DNA of 64,000 bases from Plumapathes pennacea (Eukaryota; Cnidaria; Anthozoa; Antipatharia; Myriopathidae): contig OZ038462.1 of the NCBI GenBank assembly GCA_964036295.1, forward strand, positions 21,204,363 to 21,268,362, read 5' to 3'. Within the stretch, counting starts at the first letter, position 1, and every line of letters begins with the position of its first letter. The notes beneath the pieces were generated by a model that was not told the origin of the DNA, made no database searches, and saw only the letters and a program-made list of their open reading frames with translations. This document shows positions 44,654-56,352 of this stretch, piece after piece. The translations under genes and the position numbers were made by a program.

Positions 44654-47600
44654 TTACGCTGGATTGATGCATGGGCCTACAAAGCAAGGCTTTGAATCAT
44701 AGTTAGGTCCAAGCCTTGTGCAGTCTTGACCGTTCTTCTGGTATGAGGGACTATCACATAACCTGGATCGGATCTGGACGCCATTACCACATGAGTCACT
44801 GCACTTGGACCAGGCTCCCCACGATCCGTACCCACCATCGATACCTAGGGATAGGAATAGTCAATAATGTGATCAGATATCAATGCCTCGGCCAAGGCAG
44901 ATTAGAAACGTTGTTTTCGCCGTTAAATCAAAAGAAAAAGACTTCAAAATAGAATGAAAGAAAAGGTTTACTCGTCTCGGTAATATTTATGTCGTGTATA
45001 TGGCATCACACATAAATATAAAGAGGTTATTACACGGGAAGGAGTGCAATACGGCGGAGTATTTTTACAAATCGGTTTTATTTTTTCGAGCTTGCTTCAG
45101 GCAAGAAAAAATAAAACTGATGAGTAAAAATACAGCCGTATTTTTCGTGTGATAAATTGTTTATTATACGACAAACGAAGCAGGGCATTAAACGTTCTCG
45201 CCGCGCGCAAAATGGAACAAAAATTGACGCGTTCGTAAACTTTGCTTGCAAAAATTGATCACGTAAGCTAATAAACCACTTAATCTGGTTCCTGACGAGT
45301 GCAATACGCTCCCATCTTTGGACTCGTTTTGGCCCGTATTTGCACTCCAAAATGTGAAGTCATGTAATAAATACCAATACATGTATGTGTGATAGACTCG
45401 GTTTTTCAGATGTCTTCCAAAAATCAGAACTAAAGGAATGACTGCGCTAGTTGCAAAGGCTGTAAGAAACAATGGCCAAAGTAATTTGGCTTTAGTTTCA
45501 AGGAATGCAGCAATCAGCAATGCGAGGAAGCGCACATGCATTACTTGTTTTGTACATGTAAACTGTGATCCGGCAAGGGATTTAGCTTTTGTTTCTGGTT
45601 GGCCAAGAATGCTGCTAAACTTGCCTGGACCACTCGAAAAGCGTAGCAAACAAACTATAAGACAGTCGCCTAAAATGGACTCTATCAAGCGGTAGCGATA
45701 ACAACATAACAGCAAAATAAGTCAAACAGGACACAGGCAGCCCAAGCTCGTAGGGAGTCTGAATCTAGTTGTTGAAGATTATAACTGAAACGCATGGGGA
45801 TTTTGATGATCGCGAAAAATCGCGGATTTTGTTAATAAACTCGAGGAGAAAAACGTCGAACCGAATCTCACCTCAAATGGCCTCGAATCGGCTTCAAATT
45901 AGCGCAAGGAACACAGGGGACAACAGCTAAAAGGTAGAGTATGCTTATTTTGAGTTTATTACCAAAATCCGCGATTTATTGCGGTCATCAAAACCGCCAT
46001 ACGTTCAGTCAGTTATAATCTTCAGCAACTGTAGATCCAGACTCCCCTGAGAACAGGAGTACTGGTAACTCGATTATAGAGTGTAGGTCTTATGAAGTAA
46101 CTTGCCACAGACTTCCTTGACCAGCTTTCGGATTCGTCTTGTAGCTTGATCAGGTCTTAGCATGTCGTTTTGTTCAAGAAGGAACACGTTGTCCTCAGCA
46201 AGTTCATTGAGTTGAGAATCGTTGACTCTTCGATAGTTGCCAAATCCAACTGCCACAATGTGACATTTCTTCTCTTCCTGAGAGACAAATGGAGTCTATT
46301 CCAGACACGCTAAAAAACTACTAGCAATGTATTTCTTGGAAATTCTTTCTAATTTTCTAAGAAAGACTGACATACAAATATCTACGGGCAAGGAGAGTCA
46401 GAAACAGGCAGAAAGAGACACTGATAAATTGCAACAGATAAATGGCCTCATTTTTCGTTTGGTTAATTAGTGTAGAAAATGCACTGAAGTAATTTATTGT
46501 TGAGCCTGGGTCCTAGTATTGAGTAGCTTGCGAATACAGTCGTCTCCGGTCTGTATTCGTAGGCTAGGTCTTGGCGCAGTAAAACTTATTTCTCCGGTGT
46601 CCCTCTACCCGGGATGTACAATTTCAAGAGCAGAAAGAAACATGGTTATTTACCTTCAGTGGTCTGGCATAGTCTGGAAGATACACATACGGGAAGTTTT
46701 TCCCATCTCCAAAGATCACCACTACATTGTGCTTGTCGGGTCTGTCACCAGCTTTTGGTGTGAAGACCTCTTTACGAGCGATGATGAGGCTTTTCTGAAG
46801 GTTGGTTCCGTAGTAAGTCTGCGCAGGTGTCTGCTGAAGCATCTTTGTCATCTTGTTCTTATCGTACGATTGTACCTTGGTAAAGTCGTTCAACAGTGTT
46901 GTTTTACGGATGCTGGAGTACATGGAAATACTCACTCTTGTCTTTTTGTTGTGAATCTTGAAGCGACTCAGCAAAGCCGGCACAAATTTTGTCAGTACAC
47001 CACTTAGCTCGCTCTTTGGAATGGATCGTGATTGGTCAATGATGATATGAAGATCCAGTCCCGCCACGCAAGCATTTTTGCCTGTGGAAGCGTTCAGAAC
47101 ATCACGACAGGAAAATTCTAGTTGGGGAGCTTATTCTATAAATAGACCAGTCACCAGTGTCTCAAAATTGCGCGCACAGTCGGGGGCACTTGTGACTATT
47201 AGTGACGTCACGGCCAAGTTAAGAAACAAGTTGTTCAAAGTAGGATTACGATAGCCCTGGATTAAAGGACTTTTTGTTTACATCTGGAAATGTGAGGTTG
47301 TACTTGGTTTCCAACACAAAACAAAATGTATTAAAGTTTGCTAAGCAATAGCAACGTACCGTAAGTAGTACCACTTCAGTAGGGCCAAACTAAACAAGTC
47401 GGATGTAAATTGATTACTAATTTATCTTTTGACTTGCAAGGGCCTTGAAAAATGGCGTATCAAAGATTTCGACGCGAAGGGCTGTGGTTGAGAGGGCCCC
47501 TTTCACTCCAACTTTTGTTTCAATCTCTAAGCCGCGAGACCGGGAGATTTCTCTTGATTCCTGACCCACTTGGCATTTTCTTTACACTGGACTAGCTTAA

Positions 47601-50579
47601 TCGAGTTTAAATAACTGAGTCCAGGGACCCAGTTTTTCAAAGCACAATTAGGCTAATCCTGGATTAGTTCTAAACTTCTTGTCATTTATAAGCCTGAAAA
47701 CGTGAAAGTTTCGTCCACCGACTCCTTGATAACGTTTTAAGCTGGAACAAGCTTATTAATCCATCTTCGAACAAAACTCTGCAGTTTATTGGGAGAGAGG
47801 TCGAGAGAAACAATTTCGTTAATCCTGGATTAGCTTAATCAACTTTCGAAAAACCGGGCCCAGATGAACAGGGACTCTTAAACCTCGACATGCACACTAC
47901 CTGGGCTCATATTTCAAGCCATTTCCGTTAACTTGCCCGGGGAGGGAGAGGGAGGGGAGATTTCACACCTTTGCATCTCTTCTTTATGCCTTTTCCCTTG
48001 CACTGCTGAACTTCTACGTCTGGGCCAAGACGATAGCAGTTTTTTCCCATCTTCTGACGGGGCGGATTTGTGCAAAGACGAGTGCGTGTTCGCACAGCGC
48101 CACGGCCACACGTTTGACTGCACGTGGTCCACGCACTCCACGAAGTGTAGCCTCCATCAACATCTTGAATATAAAAAACGCAAAGAAATTAAATAAATCA
48201 GAAAGCATTGACATATACTAAGAAGGCATCTTGTTCGCTCTGTTCGAGGGCAATTCGATATTCTTCAAAAAGAAATTTTGCAGGATTTATAACAGGTATA
48301 TCAGGGCAAAATTGAGTCAAGTATTGGGACAATACTACATTACTACAACATTTAGTTAGTGGGAGATACAATATTAGTGGGAGAGTCCATCAACCGGAGA
48401 AGTCAGTCAGTCAAACAGCAAAGTTTCAGAGCTGTAGACACCAAGCACTGGGGTCAAAATGAAATAGTACGAGTTTGCAAGCTAAATAAAACAGCTACGA
48501 GGGAAGAAATTTAATTTTAAACCACTAGGGTAAACCCTATCTCCTTGTAAACAGGCCCTTACTCGGCTGTTCATGCACGGTTCGCTTTACGGCTCAGGAG
48601 GAACTCGAAAGGAGATATGAATTTTGATGAAAGAGTTCATGCAAGAGGTAACTTAAGACTGAGAAAAGGCGCTATTTTCTTTGAGCCATGTGAACGAGTT
48701 CAAACCGACTTACTCTCGCACGGTTTGGTGTTGCACTCCCTCGCCCCGATGGGGGCCGCACGCCGCCCTGCACATGCGTGGGGAGTTACGCAGGACTTCG
48801 TTCGTAACTTTATTCCGCCGCCACACTTTGTGCTGCATGCAGACCAATCCGACCACTTCTTATAAATTTCTGGTGGATCTGGTGAAAAATGAATCAAACC
48901 AAAACATTGCTCTGATTTTTGAACTCCTGAGTCTTGTAGTAGAGATTTTCTCTAGCTGCTTAGCATGAACAGTCACTAAAGTCGGAGAGTGTCTAAGGTT
49001 AATACAGTTTTCAATCTGACAATGTTTAAAACGCATCACCAAAAACATTGCAAAGACAAATTTTAAACACATAGGGCCGATTATTTAAACGAGGTTTGGA
49101 CTGCGGTTAAGAAAGTCCTGGTCTAAATAAGGTCCAAACAGTATCCATGCTGATCGGACCACGGCGGTAACGTGGTATTTATAAACTGACGCCGATCCAC
49201 GTTCTAAAAGTGCAATTTAGCCTTTGGCAAACCCTAGTTTGCAGAATCTGTCTGAACTTCAATTTAACGATAAACCAGGTCTAAGTTAGACTTTGTTTAA
49301 ATAGAAAGTTAAATCGGCCCACAATGTCCAACCATCTACATCTATTGGGCTGGGTCTAGTTAGAAGAAAAGTATATAAGGAATCAATTAATTTATAATTG
49401 TCAAAAGACTGGTACCTGCTGGCATGACAAGGATGCTGCTGAACTGACAGTCTATAATGACTATAATCAAAGAAACTTGAACGCAAAACCTGACTACTAC
49501 AGGAAGAGTCAGTGATATCAACTCTTAAGAGAACTAAACTAACTGCGTCGGCGTGTGATAAAAACGCTGGTGTATCAACTGAAAGTTGACCGAGGTACTG
49601 GAACGCCGTAAGGGTAACGGTAGTTAACGTTTCGAGCGTTTGTCCTTCTTCAGAGCGAATAAGAGTTGTTCAGGAGAGTTTCGAATCAGAAGAGTTTCAC
49701 CTTGATTGGAACAAAACAATGGAATCCTATTCCAAAACTCACGAAAGAAGAGCAATGCCAAGAACCTTAAAATAATTATAGAAAAGACTTCAAATTTGAA
49801 GTGACTTCGTCTTGATCTGTTTTCTATCTTGTAACTCACCAGAGGTTTTACAAGGCTGTGTGTTGCATGGCTTATCTTCAGTCAGTGATCCAAGACAATT
49901 TTTCCCGCCATTGCTTGGGAGTGGTTTGGTGCATGTTCTGACCCTAGACGTGGATCCACCCCGCCCGCAGGTAGCGCTGCATTCCGACCATTCACTCCAA
50001 TCCGAGAACTCCCCATCAGTAGCTTAAAATAAAAGGATATTTAAACTATATATTTCTCCTGGGCGAGAGAGGGGTTACTCCCATATATAAGCTGTATAGG
50101 TATGCCCGCCACTAAAAAGTTGAAATTAAAAGGAAACGGCTATAGATCACGAGACTTACGACAAACGGAGCTGATCATTTCTGGTATTTGCCGGATCAGC
50201 AAGTAGAAGCTCGGTACACTCAAAGCCTTCCCGCGATGCCCAGCGAGTTGAATTAACTGGTCCATCTTAATTGCGTTAGTGATTCCCACAACGAGAAGAG
50301 AAACGCCTTTATCCTAAACGATTTGAGGAAAATTATACACAATCAATAAACACGCGCAAACTAGGCAAACATTAACAGAATCAGTGGGATTTTGCCTGGT
50401 GCACTCACCTTTGAATATATTTATCTTAAATTACCATGATATCAAGTACAGGTAGTATCTTATTTTTGGGGGGAATTTTACCGTAAATTGTCATTTCTAT
50501 AGCTATTATATTAATTACCATGCCTGCTCACGACCCTCTTGCCAAACACTTCTTAATGATGTTGGCTTCCTGATTAAAG

Positions 50580-50626
<47 letters not shown>

Positions 50627-51613
50627 CATTATTATTATTATTACCTCCAGTTTTTTCACTCCTGGCTGAAAGGGCAAAGCACCCTTAGATGGCCTACCAT
50701 CAGTAAACATTAACAGAACGTCTTTGCGATTTGGTCGTTCACCGTACAATTTGTTAAACAAAACATGGTAGGCCTTATCCAGTGCTTTATAGTGATAGGT
50801 GCGAGGAAACAATTTCACTGGGATGTTTCTGATTGCTTTCTTGACTTCAGAGTTGTTCGTGGATTCGTCGAACTTTAGGTGAACCTTCGCGTCGTCGGCG
50901 AACAGTATGATTCCGATCCGAGTTTTGTGCGGTTCGACGTCAAAGTTGTCAATCAAATTCTCCAGAAATTTCTTCAGTTTGGGGAAGTTTCTATTGCCAA
51001 TGCTTTTGGATCGATCCACGATGATTCCAACATCAAGTCCATCTTCGCAGATACCTGAAAAAAAAAATCAATTAAATTTAAAGGGATAGCGTCAAGGTTT
51101 TTTTTTTTGTATTTCAATAATGTTTATTGTCTTGATATGTAGATACATTTACAAAGTGATTACAGTACAGTACATGGATAGCGTCAAGGTACAGAAGAAC
51201 TAATTTCCAAATATTTTTCAACCTCTAAACGAAAAGAAAATTGCACGCACACATAATATATATATATATTTCAGATCGAATGAAACATAAAAGTGCTACA
51301 GCTCAGATGACTGTTTTGGTTTCAATCTTCAGCTTAATACGGGCAGACAAATAAAACAGATAAAGCCGAGGATTAAACACAGAGTAAATAAACCGGCAAG
51401 GCTCTCACCTTCATTGCAACAGTTGTTTCTAACTGAACTAACTTTAATTAGACTCAGCTAGCCATATGTCGAGAACAGAAATTAATATCAAACCATAAGT
51501 TTCAGTTTTATAATTTTTGCCATTATTTCGGCAGCTACCTTCTTACCTTTTGCGGCCGGGACAAACGAAAGAAAAGACAAAATAAAAACGAAGCGAAGGC
51601 CTTGATGCGCCAT
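44654..51613 (-). CDS. Secreted VWA-TSP1-TSP1-TSP1-VWA-TSP1 protein, complete
   Basis: Nine exons on the minus strand: 51547-51613, 50645-51054, 50160-50313, 49840-50022, 48714-48878, 47969-48163, 46654-47081, 46106-46277 and 44654-44844, giving 654 residues with frame kept throughout. ATG 51613 starts a signal peptide (MAHQGLRFVFILSFLSFVPA). VWA1 (24-210) has DRSKS, TYHYKAL and FTDG. TSP1 repeats (about 212-271, 273-326, 328-391) read FSDWSEWSECSATCG, YKKWSDWSACSTKCG and YTSWSAWTTCSQTCG. VWA2 (393-591) has DQSRS, TYYGT and FGDG. The last TSP1 (593-654) has YGSWGAWSKCSDSCG. The exon after VWA2 uses a GC donor (46105-46104). TSP1 exons are bounded by phase-1 introns; each VWA is split in phase 0. 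Likely extracellular matrix or adhesion protein, paralogous to the 5.3-kb gene. Confidence 0.92.
45753..46046. mobile_element. MITE in the last intron of the six-domain gene
   Basis: About 60-bp inverted arms: GGGAGTCTGAATCTAGTTGT...GAAGATTATAACTGAA and its diverged complement ending ATCCAGACTCCC. Internal CGCGGATTTTG/CAAAATCCGCG pair. Confidence 0.7.
47625..47861. mobile_element. Palindromic MITE near TSP1-3/VWA2 exons
   Basis: Left CCCAGTTTTTCAAAGCAC..AATCCTGGATTAG and right TAATCCTGGATTAGCTTAAT..CGAAAAACCGGGCC are imperfect inverted repeats, in the intron between 47969 and 47081. Confidence 0.65.
49074..49320. mobile_element. MITE between TSP1-1 and TSP1-2 exons
   Basis: GGGCCGATTATTTAAACGAG at the left and GTTTAAATAGAAAGTTAAAT followed by CGGCCC at the right are imperfect inverted repeats. 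Confidence 0.6.
50581..50642 (+). repeat. (ATT)n microsatellite at a splice donor
   Basis: About 20 ATT units with one interruption end directly at the donor of the VWA1 exon (gt at 50644-50643 on the minus strand). Confidence 0.9.
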
Positions 51614-52290
51614 ACTCTGATGAATGTCTCTTGTGAACCGCTTGCAGTTTCGTGTAATGACTTTTAACCTTAAAGAGAAGAGTCTTCCACATTTGCACCT
51701 ATTGTGAGTGATCTTTTATTGACTGACTACTAAACAATCAAAATTATCTCCTAATTGACTTCCCCGACCATCAAGGTTAATACTTTTAAATGAGCATTTT
51801 ACCTTTTGAACAAAGCGAGGAAGACTTGTTGCTTAGAAGTTGGCAGACCTTGGGAAACATTTGTTTTTTGTTGAGCTTTTGCTAAAGAAATTAAAGGAGG
51901 TGTGAAATGAAGGCCCTAAGTCACCAAAGCGATAGATAGAGCTAACTTTTGATTACGCATTTTACATTAAAAAACGGCGCGTATTTTATTCCTTGCGATG
52001 ATCTTGAGGGAGAAAGAATTTCTAGCCTATAGGACGAACAGACAGAAGATGTCAAAGAGCTTTCCAACAATCAGGGAGGCTAGTGCTATCTAATCGTGTG
52101 CTGGGCTGATTAGGTTCAACAATCTCATTGATTACTAAAACCCTCATTTGCATCTGAAACGAGTATTCAAGTTTCATCAGTTTAAATTTGATATAAAGTA
52201 CAGTAGTTCAATTTGTGCAGTAAAATTTCCATCGTGAACAATCTTAGATCATACCTGATTATTTGGGCGAGGGAATATATACGAATGTCT
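51614..52290. other. Upstream region of the six-domain gene
   Basis: On the minus strand a TATA-like CAATAAAAGATC lies about 105 bp before the ATG (near 51715). Otherwise nothing is recognised. Confidence 0.25.
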
Positions 52291-52291
52291 T

Positions 52292-52395
52292 AGGCCTATT
52301 TCAAACGTCGTGCCACTGCCGTGCCGAACTCCAAGCAAATGAGCTCATTTGCACAGAGTTCGGTACGGAAGTGGCGCGACGTTTGAAACGGGCCT
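52292..52395. mobile_element. 104-bp palindromic MITE
   Basis: AGGCCTATTTCAAACGTCGT and CGACGTTTGAAACGGGCCT are inverted; the arms continue through GCCACTGCCGTGCCGAACTC with two mismatches. Confidence 0.75.
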
Positions 52396-52402
52396 TATAT
52401 TA

Positions 52403-53440
52403 GTGCTACTTTTACGCGAATCGGAGTTATACGAAATACACTTGAAACAAACCCCACGAATCATGTGTTCTCCATAAAAAAGGTTGCCTTCGTCGATCAA
52501 TACGACATAGTTCATATAGTGATCTTTTGACTATATTTTTCCTGTCAAAGTCTCAAACGAACTGTTGCGCATGCGCCAAGCACAAATGTTGCTATAACGG
52601 TGCTTACTGACGATTTAAAAAGAATAATTCAAGTGAAGAAGGAAGATAATTATTAAGGAACTCGGGTATATGGAAGCGGTCATAACAATAGGACGGTGAA
52701 GATGTTTTGTAAAGCAATGACAAACCATACAAAGGTACATCCCATATGGATGAAGGCCGCCTGTCTGAAAGTATATATATACTTTATTGTGTGCATATAT
52801 TAAACAAGTCGGCTTAGCATTTAAGCACTCTTCGGATTTATAGGGATAATTCACCATGGCTTGGGGGCCGAATTATCTCTCCCCGTTCGTTGAGTGTGGA
52901 CGGGTGTTCAGCAGGGTTGCTGCTCGAACTGGCTTGGGATCCGGACAACTCTCCCCACGGCGAACGTTTTATTATTATTATTATCATTATTATTTTTTGC
53001 AAGCTGGTTGTTTATTTATTTGTTGTTATCCATTGCTACTGATTAAATGCGCGCACATTACTTTCTTATTTACTACATGAAATACTGAGAGACCAGGTGA
53101 CGGCATACAGTAGCTGCCGTTCGCGTTTTCGAGTAGTTAAACAAAAATGTTGACATTTTACAAATTCTCAAGTGCAAACTCATGCAAACGGCACTGCCAC
53201 CCCACGGCGAACGTTTTTTTTTTATTATCATTATTATTTTTTGCAAGCTGGTTGTTTATTTATTTGTTGCTATCCATTGCTACTGATCAAATGTGCGCAT
53301 TACTTTCTTATTTACTACCTAAAATACTGAGAGACCAGGTGACGGCATACAGTAGGTGCCGTTCGCGTTTTCGAGTAGTTAAACAAAAATGTTGACATTT
53401 ACAAATTCTCAAGTGCAAACTCATGCAAACGGCACTGAGT
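52403..53440 (+). repeat. Duplicated block copy A (52403-53200) plus partial tandem copy (53201-53440)
   Basis: The block beginning GTGCTACTTTTACGCGAATC and including ACCATGGCTTGGGGGCCGAA recurs at 54079-54834 at high identity. Its last 230 bp (CCCACGGCGAACG... to ...GCAAACGGCACTG) is repeated immediately downstream. Short frames are shared by copies but have no domain. Confidence 0.75.
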
Positions 53441-54078
53441 TTGTCGCCCACAAATATGTTGTAAATCACTACCCGCAAACTTCGAAGAAACCGTGGTGCG
53501 AGGTTTAAACATTAATGATTATATATCCGTCTAACGCGAACGGCTCGGAATAAACAGAAAGTAACATTTTTGCTAAAGCTTCTTGTATGCGTACAAGGAC
53601 GTTCATGCTACTGTGGCGGGTCCAGGGGAGTTTGGGAGATTTGTCCTTTTCTGCTCGCTCGCTGATCGCGCACAATATAGCAGAAAAATTGTTATCCTTC
53701 TTTGTTTACCCTGATTTTTAAAATTGTACACAATAAATCTGTCCCCTGCATGGAGTTGTCCTCCTTCAGCTAAAACTGATTTACTATTTCAAACCGCCCC
53801 AAACTTTGGCTCAGGGGCGGAAGAATTAGCACGGTAAACATAAAACCTCAAAAGGAAAACAGTTGGAGGAAGTAGGATAAATTTGCCAGAATTTCCTTTC
53901 TCGGGGGATAATGAATTTGTAGCATTTTGAAAAGCTTTGGGCCCAATCCAGATGCTGTAGTATTGCAAGATAAGAGCAAATGCTGGGTGATGCAACGTAA
54001 CACTGCTCAATTTTCGGGCATAAATTAACCACACCGTTAGAGCGTATGGTTTGCTCAATTTTCCGTCAGCCCGACTTA
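53441..54078. other. Spacer between duplicated blocks
   Basis: No gene recognised. A 114-aa minus open frame has no motif. Confidence 0.4.
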
Positions 54079-54834
54079 GTGCTACATTTACGCGAATCGG
54101 AATTATACGAAATACACTTGAAACAAACCCCATGAATCATGTGTTCTCCATAAAAAAATTGCCTTCGTCGATCAATACGACATAGTTCACATAGTGATCT
54201 TTTGACTATATTTTTCCTGCCACAGTCTCAAACGAACTGTTGCGCATGCGTCAAGCACCAATGTTGCTATAACGGTGCTTACTGACGATTTAAAAAGAAT
54301 AATTCAAGTGAAGAAGGAAGATTTTAAGGAACTCGGGTATATGGAAGCGGTCATAATAATAGGACGGTGAAAATATTTTGTAAAGCAATGAAGGACGATA
54401 CAAAGGTACATCCCATATGGATGAAGGCCGCCTGTCTGAAAGTATATATACTTTATTGTGTGCATATATTAAACAAGTCGGCTTAGCATTTAAGCACTCT
54501 TCGGATTTATAGGGATAATTCACCATGGCTTGGGGGCCGAATTATCTCTCCCCGTTCGTTGAGTGTGGACGGGTGTTCAGCAGGGTTGCTGCTCGAACTG
54601 GCTTGGGATCCGGACAACTCTCCCCACGGCGAACGTTTTTTTTATTATCATTATTATTTTTTGCAAGCTGGTTGTTTATTTATTTGTTGCTATCCATTGC
54701 TACTGATCAAATGCGCGCATTACTTTCTTATTTACTACATGAAATACTGAGAGACCAGGTGACGGCATACAGTAGGTGCCGTTTGCGTTTTCGAGTAGTT
54801 TTAGTAAACAAAAATGTTGACATTTACAAATTTT
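54079..54834 (+). repeat. Duplicated block copy B
   Basis: Second copy of the 52.4-kb block with small indels, for example loss of one AT step in the TATATATA run and one TTATTA unit. Confidence 0.75.
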
Positions 54835-56352
54835 CGGAACTCTAACATCTGTAAAGTGAACACCGACGTATATGAGCCCAACAACACCCTCACAAATCTT
54901 CAAAGACGCTTTTCTGCAGCAATAGTGTTAGCGGCTCCAGCTTCCAGTTCTTCCTCCAACAGTTCATAACACTTTCCAACGGCGCCGCCGAGTTGTTCTC
55001 AAGAGTGAAATTTGAAGCGTTTTCGGCTGAGTTAACGAGCCAGGCTGGTGTCATGAATCCGTCTTTCGAGCAGTGAAATCGATTTTAAATATCTCTTTTT
55101 CTCAACCACTGGGAATAAAATGCTCTTGCAATTGTTGACGTCGCCGTCACATCGCCAAAGCGCGGGAAAAAAGCGCGCGTGCGCCCCACCACCGGAAGTT
55201 CAGCAAGAATTATCCGGAAGTGCACGAAGACAAAACATATCTTAAAAACCTAGCCTACTCGGTCTGTACGGTTGATAGGGGTTATTATTGAACATTCCTC
55301 TGGGTCTGAACGGTGTTGTATCTGAGCTACAAGATGTTTTTGTCCAGAATTTTTAACAGAATATTCAGACTCGTATTTGCTGGAACTTTCTGTCGTTCTG
55401 TCTTTATTAAAGCGGTCATACGCCTCTAGTTATTACATTCAAACGGATCTTCTACCTTTGCGAAATCGTGGAGTTACTGAGATTCAAGCATACATTCAAA
55501 CAATTAGCTTCAAGTAAAACGTTAACCTAATGTAGATCCTAAGTCCCGATTCTAGGCGTTCGATAGTAAACTTTGTATGTGGGGATTTGATCCTTTCACT
55601 GCTAAAAAGGCATAGTTTGGTCATGCGACCTAGAAAACCTCCAACTCCTGATCTGTCAAATGAAACCTAAAGGCGTGATCACTAAAAAAAAAAAGCTCTG
55701 AATAAGTATATTCTAACAGTAGTGTTATCTTTGTTAAGTCGGAGTTCGTGTTTTGGAGCATTGCAGTGAAAGAATGGTAAACGTGGCCGTTCCTAAACTG
55801 ACTTATTGTCAATATTAAATAAATACTACGTTAGACTAGTATCTTGTAAAATACAAGGGCATATTCAGGAGAGAGCACATCTCTAATCTCCTATTGTGTC
55901 TCATGCCTGCTTCCGAGGATAATATAAGTAAATATAAATCTTATATTAATAGCTTTATGTAACTTATTATATATCTGTGCATTTCTCTTTAGTGTTGGTG
56001 CCTCTGGGAACGGGCGATGGAGAGGACCAATGAATCATTTGCGGGACTCCCCGGGGCTGGGCTTAAGTTTCCCTTCACGTTCTAACAACGTGCATTTACT
56101 GTTTTAACTCCAGTGATCTCTACCAAAAATCCAAGCACCATCATAATCCTAATTTGTACGCCACATTGAATAGCGTTACTTCTTCGCGACTCAAAGCTTC
56201 ATATTGTCAAACAATCTGACTAAAAAATCTGCCCTTAGTCTGTACGCCAAACTGAATCGTGAAACTATTTTGCGACTCTCATAGAGGATCCCTGACAAAT
56301 AAAAAGGCCCTCAAAATGTTCAATTTTACGTCAAACTGGATCACGTGAATTG
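54835..56352. other. Region 3' of ARFGEF3, no gene recognised
   Basis: On the minus strand an AATAAAG near 55404 is a possible distant polyadenylation signal for ARFGEF3. No other feature is supported. Confidence 0.3.

Noticed and set aside
45188-45715. 175-aa hydrophobic minus frame inside the last intron of the six-domain gene
   Set aside because: No family recognised, no splice context that keeps the host frame, and surrounded by MITE sequence.
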